Part shown: positions 8,789 to 17,083 of the stretch, piece by piece
Numbering within the stretch: the first letter of the stretch is position 1
Layout: every line of letters begins with the position of its first letter
NCBI GenBank assembly: GCA_910577205.1
Contig: CAJTMA010000006.1
Coordinates: forward strand, 19,448 to 83,447
Length of the DNA stretch: 64,000 nucleotides
Origin: an uncultured Alphaproteobacteria bacterium
Lineage (GTDB): Bacteria; Pseudomonadota; Alphaproteobacteria; RF32; CAG-239
Direction: 5' to 3'
Made by a program: the position numbers and the translations under genes
The notes under the pieces: model-generated
Told to the model about the DNA's origin: nothing
What the model saw: only the letters and a program-made list of their open reading frames with translations
Database searches by the model: none

Positions 8789-8813
8789 TTACCCTCACTT
8801 TTCGTTGTCAGAT

Positions 8814-8840
8814 AAAAAACCCTGCCGAAGCAGGGTTTTT
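8814..8840 (-). terminator. Terminator after accD
   Basis: Minus-strand hairpin ACCCTGC ttcg GCAGGGT with a T-run, directly after the accD stop codon. Confidence 0.85.
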
Positions 8841-8841
8841 A

Positions 8842-9720
8842 TTATTTATTCTCTAGCAAAGCCGTATTCAATGACGGTTTCTTATGTGTCAGAATACTAA
8901 TCACCTTAACCAGTTCATTTTTCAGCTCCTGACGAGTGACAACAATGTCAACCATACCGTGCTCACGCAGATATTCGGCACGCTGGAAGCCTTCCGGCAG
9001 CTTTTCGCGGATGGTTTGTTCAATCACGCGTGCTCCGGCAAAACCGATAATGCAGCCTTTTTCGGCAATATGAACGTCACCCAACATTGCAAAAGAAGCA
9101 GAAACACCGCCGGTGGTCGGGTCAGTCAGGACGGAAATATACGGGATGCCTTTTTCCTTAACCTGATTAATCGCTGCCGTGGTACGCGCCATCTGCATCA
9201 AAGACAAAATGCCTTCCTGCATACGAGCGCCGCCTGAGGAAGCGACAATAATCAGCGGATAATTATTGCGGGCAGAAACTTCAGCCGCTTTGACAATCCC
9301 TTCGCCGACAGCCATTCCCATAGAGCCGCCCATGAACGAAAAGTCCATTGCTGCCACAACGCAGGGAATTCCGCCGATGTCGCCCTGCGCAACACGGATG
9401 GCATCATTGCTGGAGGTTGCTTTGCGATATGACTTTATGCGGTCGGTATATCTTTTGGTATCCTTAAACTTCAGCGGATCTTCCTTAGTGCGCGGCAGCG
9501 CAATCTCATTAAATTCCCCGTCAAAAAGCATTTTGAGGCGTTTGTCGACATATAAGCGCAGGTGATGCCCGCAAGAGGTGCAGACATATAGGCTTTTTTT
9601 CATTTCTTTAGAAAAGAGCATTTGTCCACAAATCGGACATTTAACCCACAAATTGTCGGCAATCTCTTTCGGAGTGACTTTTTTAATTTTCGGACGGACG
9701 AAGTCAGTTAACCAATTCAT
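8842..9720 (-). CDS. accD: Acetyl-CoA carboxylase carboxyltransferase subunit beta
   Basis: 292 aa, usual length. A four-cysteine zinc ribbon (Cys28, 31, 47, 50) is followed by the crotonase-type carboxyltransferase core with SSGGARMQEG and LTDPTTGGVSASFAMLGD. With AccA it transfers carboxyl from biotin to acetyl-CoA, the first step of fatty acid synthesis, in the cytoplasm. accA is encoded 2 kb upstream on the same strand. It follows ihfB and lapA with a 16-bp gap and ends at a terminator, so ihfB-lapA-accD is likely one transcript. The protein lacks anything unusual. Confidence 0.97.
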   Translation of the reverse strand: MNWLTDFVRPKIKKVTPKEIADNLWVKCPICGQMLFSKEMKKSLYVCTSCGHHLRLYVDKRLKMLFDGEFNEIALPRTKEDPLKFKDTKRYTDRIKSYRKATSSNDAIRVAQGDIGGIPCVVAAMDFSFMGGSMGMAVGEGIVKAAEVSARNNYPLIIVASSGGARMQEGILSLMQMARTTAAINQVKEKGIPYISVLTDPTTGGVSASFAMLGDVHIAEKGCIIGFAGARVIEQTIREKLPEGFQRAEYLREHGMVDIVVTRQELKNELVKVISILTHKKPSLNTALLENK

Positions 9721-9736
9721 CGTTATACCATTTCAG

Positions 9737-10147
9737 TTAGTTAGCGTCAGGCGTTTCGCTGTCTTTCTTCTTGCGGGAAAAAGCAGCTTTCAGCCTTTCT
9801 TTCAAAGAGGGTTTGGGAGCAGCGGCATGAACAGCTTTAATCGTTTCCAAATTGGTTTGCAACCCGGAAACCTGCTCAGCCAGCTTGCGCTGTTCCTTGT
9901 TCAGTTTTTTGTTTTGTTTTTTCTGCAGGCGCAGAGCTTTGCGAACCGGGGCATAAGACAGCCACATCCACAACAGGCCGAGCAGGAAGCCCAGCAAGAT
10001 AAAGAAGACGATGGCGACGCTTTGCGAAACCGTAATTTCAAAGTAAAAGGGCCACAAGTTAAAAGTTGCCAAGTCATTATTCACAAATGCAAATATGAGA
10101 ATAATGATTAAAATCGGCAAGCCTATCAACATTTTAATGAAACCCAT
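9737..10147 (-). CDS. lapA: LapA-domain inner-membrane protein
   Basis: 136 aa. Two hydrophobic segments (about residues 4-22 and 43-65) surround the short periplasmic stretch NNDLATFNLWPFYFEITVS, the signature of LapA (DUF1049) proteins. A basic coiled-coil tail follows (KKQNKKLNKEQRKLAEQ). In enterobacteria LapA works with LapB in the control of lipopolysaccharide synthesis. No lapB is next to it here. The ihfB-lapA order is common in proteobacteria, which supports the call. The ATG at 10147 follows AAAGGGGTG, a strong ribosome-binding site. Confidence 0.85.
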   Translation of the reverse strand: MGFIKMLIGLPILIIILIFAFVNNDLATFNLWPFYFEITVSQSVAIVFFILLGFLLGLLWMWLSYAPVRKALRLQKKQNKKLNKEQRKLAEQVSGLQTNLETIKAVHAAAPKPSLKERLKAAFSRKKKDSETPDAN

Positions 10148-10178
10148 GTTTCACCCCTTTCTCTCAAAAATAACGAAA

Positions 10179-10463
10179 TTATTTTTTCGGATTCAGCAGT
10201 TCGTGTAATTGTTTTCCGGTTTTAAAATGAGGAATATTGCGTTCTTCAACCTGAACCTGTTCGCCGGTACGGGGATTTTTAGCTACCCGCGGTGTGCGTT
10301 TGCGAATCGAGAAAGCGCCAAAGCCGCGAAACTCCACCCGTTCGCCGGCAGCCAGAGAGCTGATGATTTTATCAAAAACAACAGCCACAATACGCTCGAC
10401 GTCTTTCAACATCAGGTGGGGATTTTTATTGGCAATTCTTTCAATTAATTCAGATCTAGTCAC
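10179..10463 (-). CDS. ihfB: Integration host factor subunit beta
   Basis: 94 aa HU/IHF family protein. The beta-arm signature FRGFGAFSIRKR and RVAKNPRTGEQV contains the Asn-Pro that intercalates into DNA, and the N-terminus TRSELIERIA is IhfB-like. It bends DNA as a heterodimer with IhfA, which is not in this window. The start is GTG at 10463 with AGAGG upstream. It heads the ihfB-lapA-accD unit. An HU-type assignment is less likely given the NPRTGEQV and N-terminal sequence and the lapA neighbour. Confidence 0.93.
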   Translation of the reverse strand: MTRSELIERIANKNPHLMLKDVERIVAVVFDKIISSLAAGERVEFRGFGAFSIRKRTPRVAKNPRTGEQVQVEERNIPHFKTGKQLHELLNPKK

Positions 10464-10595
10464 GATAATACCTCTTGTTTTTTATATCATTGTTATCCCG
10501 GATAAGTTATCCGTTTTTGTTTTATAAATCAATATCGCAATTTGGCGAAAAGCAAAAATTTTATTAATAAGTTATCCCACATTATTATTTTTGCA

Positions 10596-11729
10596 TTATG
10601 AAGCCAGATGCTCAACTCCGACCGGCGTTTTGTCATTGCCGAGCTGAATATCTTCAATCCGGCCGATGCGGCGGGAAATCTTGCCGGAAGAAACCTTTAT
10701 TTCGCCGATGTCGCGTGCCGCCATATCAAAATGTTTTCCAAGATTTTCAATACGGTCATCCAGACGAGTAATATCCTCAACCAAGCTGCCGACTTCTTTT
10801 TGAATAACACCGGCCATTTCACGCATCCGCGCGTCTTTCAAAACGGCACGAACCGTATTGAGCGTTGCCATCAGCGTGGTGGGCGAAACAATCCAGACCT
10901 TAGAGCGGTAGGAAGTTTCCACCACGTCGGTAAAGTTAGAGTGAAGTTCGGCGTAGATGGCTTCCGATGGTAAAAACATAAGTGCAGATTCTGCCGTTTC
11001 ACCGGCGATAATATATTTTTCCGAAATATCTTTAATATGCTTTAACACAGACGCCTTGAAAAAGCGTTCAGCTTCAAGCTTCTCGCGGTCGGTCTGCGCA
11101 TTGCGTAAGGCCTGGTAACTCTCCAACGGAAATTTGGAATCAATGACAATCATTCCCGGAGGATTCGGCAGGTTCAACACACAGTCTGCACGCTTCTGAT
11201 TCCCCAAAACCACCTGAAAGGCATAAGCAGAGGGCGGCAAAGCCGAGGTTACCAAATCGTTGAGCTGGATTTCGCCGAACGCGCCGCGCGCCTGTTTGTT
11301 AGACAAGACTTCCTGCAAAGAAACAACCTGCTCGGACAAACTGGAAATCTTTTGCTGGGCAACATCAATCTTGGCCAGACGTTCACGCAAGTCGTGCAGG
11401 GTTTCGGTTGTTTTGGCCGTTGACTGCTGCAATCCTTCGCCGACGCTTTTAGTCACAGCCAACAGCTTTTCATCCATAATTTTCAAGACAGAAAGCTTTT
11501 GCTCGTTTATCGCATCGGCTATCCGGCTTTGCGAGTTCTGGTTATTTTCAGACAGCTGGGATAACCGGCCGGCAAGCTCCGCCTGTCCGCGGAACAATGT
11601 ATCTGCCAAAGAATTAAGCTGGCGGCTGTTGTTCCGGCGCAGCAGGATAATCATATTTCCCAGCAGCAACACGGAAACGATGATGCCAAACAGCATTTCC
11701 AAAGGCAGATAGTAAGTTCCGATTGTCAT
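10596..11729 (-). CDS. rmuC: DNA recombination protein RmuC family
   Basis: 377 aa. One N-terminal transmembrane segment (LEMLFGIIVSVLLLGNMIILL) is followed by a long coiled coil (about residues 40-145) and the RmuC nuclease-like core with RGAFGEIQL, VIDSKFPLESY and VWIVSPTTLMATLNTV. RmuC proteins limit recombination at inverted repeats; the biochemical activity is not well established. The gene begins 9 bp after accA with AAGGAG before the ATG, so accA-rmuC form a transcription unit. Length and motifs are normal for the family. Confidence 0.93.
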   Translation of the reverse strand: MTIGTYYLPLEMLFGIIVSVLLLGNMIILLRRNNSRQLNSLADTLFRGQAELAGRLSQLSENNQNSQSRIADAINEQKLSVLKIMDEKLLAVTKSVGEGLQQSTAKTTETLHDLRERLAKIDVAQQKISSLSEQVVSLQEVLSNKQARGAFGEIQLNDLVTSALPPSAYAFQVVLGNQKRADCVLNLPNPPGMIVIDSKFPLESYQALRNAQTDREKLEAERFFKASVLKHIKDISEKYIIAGETAESALMFLPSEAIYAELHSNFTDVVETSYRSKVWIVSPTTLMATLNTVRAVLKDARMREMAGVIQKEVGSLVEDITRLDDRIENLGKHFDMAARDIGEIKVSSGKISRRIGRIEDIQLGNDKTPVGVEHLAS

Positions 11730-11738
11730 CTCTGCTCC

Positions 11739-12710
11739 TTAGTTTTCCGGCAAATTGCGTCCCATTGCCAAGAACTTGGATGTCCGCTGTTTTTTCAGAT
11801 CATCACCGCTTAACGGCAGCAAGTCTTTCAGATGTTTGAGGATACAATCGCCGACTTTTTCAATCGTCGCCTGCGCATCGCGGTGCGCTCCGCCAACCGG
11901 TTCTTTAATAATTTCATCAATCACGCCAAACTTACGCAAATCCTGCGCAGTCAACCGTAAGGCTTCGGTAGCTTCCTGCACTTTGTCGGCTGAGCGCCAG
12001 AGAATCGAAGCGCAGCCTTCCGGCGAGATGACGGAATAAATTGAGTGTTCCAGCATAAGGATGCGATTGGCCGTTGCAATGGCTATCGCTCCGCCTGAAC
12101 CGCCCATACCGATAACCACGGAGATAATCGGCACATGAATCTGCAGGCATTTTTCAATTGAAGAAGCAATTGCTTCGGCTTGTCCGCGGGCTTCAGCGTC
12201 AATCCCCGGGAAAGCGCCGTCAGTATCAACAAAAGCAATAACCGGCATATTAAATTTATCAGCCATATCCATCAGGCGCTGAGCTTTGCGGTAGCCCTCC
12301 GGTTTAGCCATACCGAAATTATGCTTCATGCGGGTTTCCAAATCCGACCCTTTTTCCTGGCCGATAACCACAACAGAAATATTTTTGAAGCGGCCGATAC
12401 CGCCAATCATCGCTTCGTCATCACCAAACAGGCGGTCACCGCACAGCGGTGTAAAATCTTCAATCAGCGCGTGAACATAATCCAAGCAGTGCGGGCGCTG
12501 CGGATGGCGGGAGACCTGAAGTTTCTGCCACGGTGTCAGACTGGCATATGTCTGCTTTACCTGTTTTTCCAATTTTTGTTCCAAACGAGCCACCTCTTGG
12601 GCTATGTCTACATCTTCATCTTTTGCCAATAATTTAAGCCCTTCTATTTTAGCTTCAATCTCGACAATATTTTTTTCAAAATCCAACACTAAAGTATTGT
12701 TGTTACTCAT
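11739..12710 (-). CDS. accA: Acetyl-CoA carboxylase carboxyltransferase subunit alpha
   Basis: 323 aa, usual length. The N-terminal helical region is followed by the carboxyltransferase core with RPHCLDYVHALIEDF, VIGQEKG and the glycine-rich SVVIGMGGSGGAIAI. It pairs with AccD (8842-9720) to form the cytoplasmic carboxyltransferase of fatty acid synthesis. The biotin carboxylase and carrier genes are not in this window. The ATG at 12710 has AGAG upstream. It is the first gene of an accA-rmuC unit. Confidence 0.97.
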   Translation of the reverse strand: MSNNNTLVLDFEKNIVEIEAKIEGLKLLAKDEDVDIAQEVARLEQKLEKQVKQTYASLTPWQKLQVSRHPQRPHCLDYVHALIEDFTPLCGDRLFGDDEAMIGGIGRFKNISVVVIGQEKGSDLETRMKHNFGMAKPEGYRKAQRLMDMADKFNMPVIAFVDTDGAFPGIDAEARGQAEAIASSIEKCLQIHVPIISVVIGMGGSGGAIAIATANRILMLEHSIYSVISPEGCASILWRSADKVQEATEALRLTAQDLRKFGVIDEIIKEPVGGAHRDAQATIEKVGDCILKHLKDLLPLSGDDLKKQRTSKFLAMGRNLPEN

Positions 12711-12842
12711 GGGTTTTCTCTTTTAAATTTTAGTCCTGACGGTTTATTATCACAATTAATTCAAAATTTCGACTATTATTTTTATCTATTGTTGATTTTT
12801 ACCCGGAATATCCCACGAATACAGGCTCAACGAAGATTTTAA

Positions 12843-14180
12843 TTGAAATCTCGGGGCAATGGAATAGTATATAGATGGTTTTGGATAAACCGGAAGGAGT
12901 TTTCATCAGTGTTGGCATTCGCATTTTTTGCTTCGGTATTCACATCATTCATGTGGCTGATATACATGATTTTGTATTTGCGCGACAAAGTGGGCAGCGC
13001 CGGCTTTAATACGCTGGGATTGCTTGATATAGCTCTTTATGTTGCCCTGTTAATCCTGCCGATTTGCGTTCTGTGGATGATTTTCGGATATGTTTACCAA
13101 TACCTGACCTTTCAAAAACAAAATCACAATATGCATTCGCTGTTTCAGCAGATGAAAAAGAATCAGGATTATACGGATTTGGTTGCGCGCGTGTTGCTGG
13201 AAATGGAGCAAGAACTGAAAGACGGCTTTATTCTGAATAAATTTGAACTATTTATTGCCGATATGAATGAGCTGCTGGCCGAAACCATTCAGCGCGGCGC
13301 ATTGGCCTCTCCCGACCAGATAGACCGTTTGTGGGCAAAAGTACGCAATGGCGGCAAGTGGGCTTTCGGAAAAGTCATCATCGAGGTTAACGCCAATCAA
13401 AACAGCTTTGGTAACCGTCTGGTCGGCAAAGCGGCGACGGACAGTGTCTTAGCCGGGACGGTTTTAGAGTTTTGCGCCCGCTATCAAAATCTGCTGACGA
13501 TTTTAGAAAAACACGACAAAGAGCGAATCTTTTTAGCGGTTATCGAAACCGGCGTTTATGGTAAAGTATACTCAATCTTAGCACCGCTGGCCGGACAAAT
13601 CCGCAACAGCCGCAACACATTGCAAGAGAAATCTCCCCTGCGGGCAGAAATGGCCGTCATTGAGGAAGACACGCCGGTTGCATCTCCGCGCTCTCCGGTA
13701 ATTGACAGGCCGGCTTATTCCCAGGAAGAAGAACAGCGCAAGTCATTTATTGAAGTTTTTAATCCATTCAAGCGCCGGCAGGCTGATACTGCTCAGGAAG
13801 AGCTGAGTTCTCCCGAAGAGAAAGACCCGTTTTCCGCCGCTTTGGAAAGAAGTTTTGGCACATCAGATGATGAGCCGCCCGCACCACGGCTTTCTCCGCA
13901 ATTAGCTGTTGATGACGAAATGCCTGCACCCGTATTGCCCAAGGCCGGAAATGACGATGATGATATGGGCTTCACACACACTCAGCGGGCATTGCACAAC
14001 CTGAAAAAAGAATGGGAAGAGATTAAGGAAATCAGAACCGAAACAGCCGTTTCGCTGTTTGAACGGAAAGAGCCGACCATCAGCGCCCGAAAAGCCCCTG
14101 CGGCAGAAAAAGAAGCTAAAGACAAGGATTATGCTTATCCTTTCGGCAATTGGACTGACACAGAAAATTATGACAAATAA
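12843..14180 (+). CDS. Membrane-anchored protein of unknown function
   Basis: Up to 445 aa. Two transmembrane segments lie at about residues 23-45 and 59-83 (VLAFAFFASVFTSF and IALYVALLILPICVLWMIF). A helical cytoplasmic domain follows (about 95-265), then a long acidic, proline-rich disordered tail. The longest frame starts with TTG at 12843. A GTG at 12909 has a much better ribosome-binding site (GGAAGGAG) and would begin right at the first membrane segment, so the true start is open. The gene overlaps yejA by 11 bp, implying coupled translation. I do not recognise the family; a role tied to peptide uptake is only suggested by position. Confidence 0.7.
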   Translation: MKSRGNGIVYRWFWINRKEFSSVLAFAFFASVFTSFMWLIYMILYLRDKVGSAGFNTLGLLDIALYVALLILPICVLWMIFGYVYQYLTFQKQNHNMHSLFQQMKKNQDYTDLVARVLLEMEQELKDGFILNKFELFIADMNELLAETIQRGALASPDQIDRLWAKVRNGGKWAFGKVIIEVNANQNSFGNRLVGKAATDSVLAGTVLEFCARYQNLLTILEKHDKERIFLAVIETGVYGKVYSILAPLAGQIRNSRNTLQEKSPLRAEMAVIEEDTPVASPRSPVIDRPAYSQEEEQRKSFIEVFNPFKRRQADTAQEELSSPEEKDPFSAALERSFGTSDDEPPAPRLSPQLAVDDEMPAPVLPKAGNDDDDMGFTHTQRALHNLKKEWEEIKEIRTETAVSLFERKEPTISARKAPAAEKEAKDKDYAYPFGNWTDTENYDK

Positions 14181-15990
14181 ATTCGCCGCTGCCTTTTGCT
14201 TGTCTGCCTTACTGATGCTGCCATCATTGGCCACAGCCAAAATCAGCAAGCAAATCCCGCTGTATGACCAAAGTAAATATGCCGTTGGATTTTCTCATTT
14301 TGACTATGTTAATCCGCAAGCGCCGAAAGGCGGGCGAATCGTATTGCCGGAATATGGCGGCTTTGATAATTTTAACCCTTTTATTTTTAAGGGCATTGCC
14401 ACAGCACAAGTTGCCAATCTGAGCCTTGACAGTCTGGGGATTGTGCCCGCAGATGACCCTTATACGGTTTATCCGTTACTGGCTAAGGCTTTCGATATGC
14501 CCGCCGATAAATCTTACATTGGCTTTATTCTGGATGAACACGCCAAGTTTCATGACGGCTCTCCGGTAACGGCTGATGATGTTATTTTCAGCTATAACGC
14601 CCTGATGGAAAAAGGCCAGCCGCTGTATAAAGTTTATTATGCAGATGTGGATCGTGTCGAGAAAGTAAACAGTCGCGAAGTGCGCTTTTACTTCAAAAAA
14701 GGAACGCATAACCGGGAGTTGCCGCTGATTTTGTCACAGATGAAAATTTACTCGGCGAAAGACTGGGAAGGGCGAGATTTCAGCAAGCCGGAGCTGCGCA
14801 TTCCGCTGGGGAGCGGCCCATATAAACTGGAAAAATTTGAACCCGGACGCTTTCTTATCTTTAAGCGCGATAAAAATTACTGGGCAAAAGACCTGCCCAG
14901 CCGCAAAGGTTTTTTTAACTTTGACGAAGTTCGCTTTGATTATTATCAAGATACGACCGTTACGCTGCAAGCCTTGTTTGCAGGGAGCATTGATGTCAGA
15001 GAAGAATATATCGCCAAAATCTGGGTAACCGGATATGATAACCATTTGGTAAACAGCGGCAAAATTATTAAAGAAAATATGGCTCATAATAATGCCGCAA
15101 CACTGCAAATGTTTGCTTTTAATCTGCGCAAACCAAAGTTTCAGGATCGCCGGGTGCGGCAGGCGATTGCCCTGGCTTTCAACTTTGACTGGGCAAATGA
15201 CAAGTTATTTTATAACCAGTATCAGCGGATTTACAGTTATTTTACCAATACCGGAATGGAAGCCGGCGGGCTGCCTCAAGGCAAAGAGCTTTCTATCCTC
15301 AAAAAATATCGGCATCAGCTGCCTGAAGAAATTTTTACCACTGTTCCAGCCAATCCGCGGCATGGCGATTTTAAAGAAACGCGTCGGCATTTGAAAGAAG
15401 CCGTAAAGCTTTTGCAACAAGCCGGATATGATTTTGTCGACAGCAAGATGACAAACTTAGCCACAGGCGAGCCTTTGGAATTTGAAGTATTGAGCAATTC
15501 GGCAAACGGAAACACCTTTACCCGCGTCATGTTGCCGTTTATTGCCAATCTGGCAAAAATCGGTATTAAACTGACTTTCCGCAACTTGGAGATAAACGTT
15601 TTTAAAAACCGGCTGGATAATTTTGATTTTGATATGGCGATTGTATCATTCGGAGTCAGCCGGCTGCCGGGAAATGAACAAGCAGAAATGTGGGGCAGTG
15701 CCGCTGCGGATATTAAAGGCAGCTATAACATGATTGGTATAAAAAATCCGGTTGCCGATGATTTGATTAAAGGATTAATTTCCGCACAGAATAAAAATGA
15801 TTATGAAGCATATGTCCGGGCACTTGACCGGGTGTTGCTGACTGAAAGTTATATGATACCGCAATGGTTCTCCCCTTATCAGCGGGTGGCTTATCATAAT
15901 AAATTCGGGCATCCGCAGACTTCGGTCAAAGCAGGATTTCAACCAATGACATGGTGGGACGCCTCCCCAAGCACAAAGGATAAAAAATGA
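14170..15990 (+). CDS. yejA: Periplasmic oligopeptide-binding protein YejA-like
   Basis: 606 aa from the ATG at 14170. Signal peptide MTNKFAAAFCLSALLMLPSLATA is followed by a family-5 solute-binding domain with KGGRIVLPEYGGFDNFNPF near the N-terminus, LRIPLGSGPYKLEKFEPGR and DRRVRQAIALAFNFDW. The last of these is the standard SBP_bac_5 motif. It would deliver peptides to the YejB permease encoded directly downstream (4-bp overlap). Upstream in-frame ATG codons exist but lie inside the preceding gene and before the signal peptide. YejA-type proteins use inner-membrane YejB/YejE and the ATPase YejF; only YejB follows here. Confidence 0.92.
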   Translation: MTNKFAAAFCLSALLMLPSLATAKISKQIPLYDQSKYAVGFSHFDYVNPQAPKGGRIVLPEYGGFDNFNPFIFKGIATAQVANLSLDSLGIVPADDPYTVYPLLAKAFDMPADKSYIGFILDEHAKFHDGSPVTADDVIFSYNALMEKGQPLYKVYYADVDRVEKVNSREVRFYFKKGTHNRELPLILSQMKIYSAKDWEGRDFSKPELRIPLGSGPYKLEKFEPGRFLIFKRDKNYWAKDLPSRKGFFNFDEVRFDYYQDTTVTLQALFAGSIDVREEYIAKIWVTGYDNHLVNSGKIIKENMAHNNAATLQMFAFNLRKPKFQDRRVRQAIALAFNFDWANDKLFYNQYQRIYSYFTNTGMEAGGLPQGKELSILKKYRHQLPEEIFTTVPANPRHGDFKETRRHLKEAVKLLQQAGYDFVDSKMTNLATGEPLEFEVLSNSANGNTFTRVMLPFIANLAKIGIKLTFRNLEINVFKNRLDNFDFDMAIVSFGVSRLPGNEQAEMWGSAAADIKGSYNMIGIKNPVADDLIKGLISAQNKNDYEAYVRALDRVLLTESYMIPQWFSPYQRVAYHNKFGHPQTSVKAGFQPMTWWDASPSTKDKK

Positions 15991-17066
15991 GAAATTATAT
16001 CATTAAACGGCTGCTTTTGATTCCTTTTACTTTGCTGGGGATTTTAACCGTTAACTTTCTGATTATTCAAATGGCGCCGGGCGGGCCGATAGAGCATACG
16101 CTGGCCAAATATCGCGGCTTTAATGTGGATTCCAAGTCACAATTTTCCTCCACCGCTGCAGTTAACATGAGCCAGTCGGCGGCAAAGTATCAAGGCGCGC
16201 AGGGTGTTCCCGAAGACTTGATAAAAGAATTGGAAAAACAATTCGGATTTGACAAGCCGGTTCATGAACGCTTTTTTAAAATGGTTAAAGATTATGCCGC
16301 GTTTAATTTCGGAAAAAGTTACTATCAGGATAAATCTGTCGGGCAATTGATTGCCGAGCGGATGCCGGTTTCCGTTTCTCTGGGATTATGGTCGACTTTA
16401 ATCATTTACCTGATTGCCATTCCGTTAGGAATAAAAAAAGCCGTGCGTGACGGAACATCTTTTGATATCTGGACATCTTTTGCCGTGATTATCGGCGCAG
16501 CCATTCCTGTTTTTTTATTTGCTGTTTTTCTGATTGTTTTTTTAGCCGGCGGCACATATCTGCACTGGTTTCCGTTACGCGGGCTGACCTCAGACAACTG
16601 GGATGAATTATCATGGTTCGGCAAAGTAATTGATTATTTTTGGCATATTACTTTGCCGGTAACCGCAATGGTTATCGGCGGATTTGCCAGTCTGACTATG
16701 CTGACAAAAAATTCATTTCTGGATGAAATCAACAAACCATATGTTTTGACAGCGCGCGCCAAAGGACTGACAGAGAACCAAGTTCTTTACAAACACGTCT
16801 TTCGGAATGCCATGCTGATTGTGGTTGCCGGTTTCCCTACTCTGTTAATCAAGATGCTGTTTACGGGATCGCTGCTGATTGAAGTGATTTTCTCGCTCAA
16901 CGGCTTAGGGCTGCTGGGATACGAAGCCATTATGACGCGTGATTATCCGGTCATTTTCGGCACATTATACATCTTTGCCCTGCTTGGGCTGTTGCTGAAA
17001 CTGTTGAGTGATATCACTTATTCGCTGGTTGACCCGAGAATTAACTTCTCTTCCGTAAATGCCTGA
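15987..17066 (+). CDS. yejB: Peptide ABC transporter permease YejB
   Basis: 359 aa with six predicted membrane segments. The N-terminus RNYIIKRLLLIPFTLLGI and MAPGGPIE is typical of YejB. The BPD_transp_1 domain carries the EAA-like loop (VLTARAKGLTENQVLYKHVF) that contacts the ATPase, and the C-terminus is LVDPRIN. It overlaps yejA by 4 bp. The partner permease yejE and ATPase yejF, which normally follow, are missing: the next gene is convergent and starts 12 bp away. They may be elsewhere in the genome, or the operon was broken here. Confidence 0.93.
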   Translation: MRNYIIKRLLLIPFTLLGILTVNFLIIQMAPGGPIEHTLAKYRGFNVDSKSQFSSTAAVNMSQSAAKYQGAQGVPEDLIKELEKQFGFDKPVHERFFKMVKDYAAFNFGKSYYQDKSVGQLIAERMPVSVSLGLWSTLIIYLIAIPLGIKKAVRDGTSFDIWTSFAVIIGAAIPVFLFAVFLIVFLAGGTYLHWFPLRGLTSDNWDELSWFGKVIDYFWHITLPVTAMVIGGFASLTMLTKNSFLDEINKPYVLTARAKGLTENQVLYKHVFRNAMLIVVAGFPTLLIKMLFTGSLLIEVIFSLNGLGLLGYEAIMTRDYPVIFGTLYIFALLGLLLKLLSDITYSLVDPRINFSSVNA

Positions 17067-17083
17067 CTTCTTGGCCGTCAGGC
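17061..17083. terminator. Hairpin between convergent yejB and HD-domain genes
   Basis: GCCTGAC ... GTCAGGC stem spanning the ends of the two convergent genes. It lacks a clean T-run on either side, so termination strength is uncertain. Confidence 0.45.
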
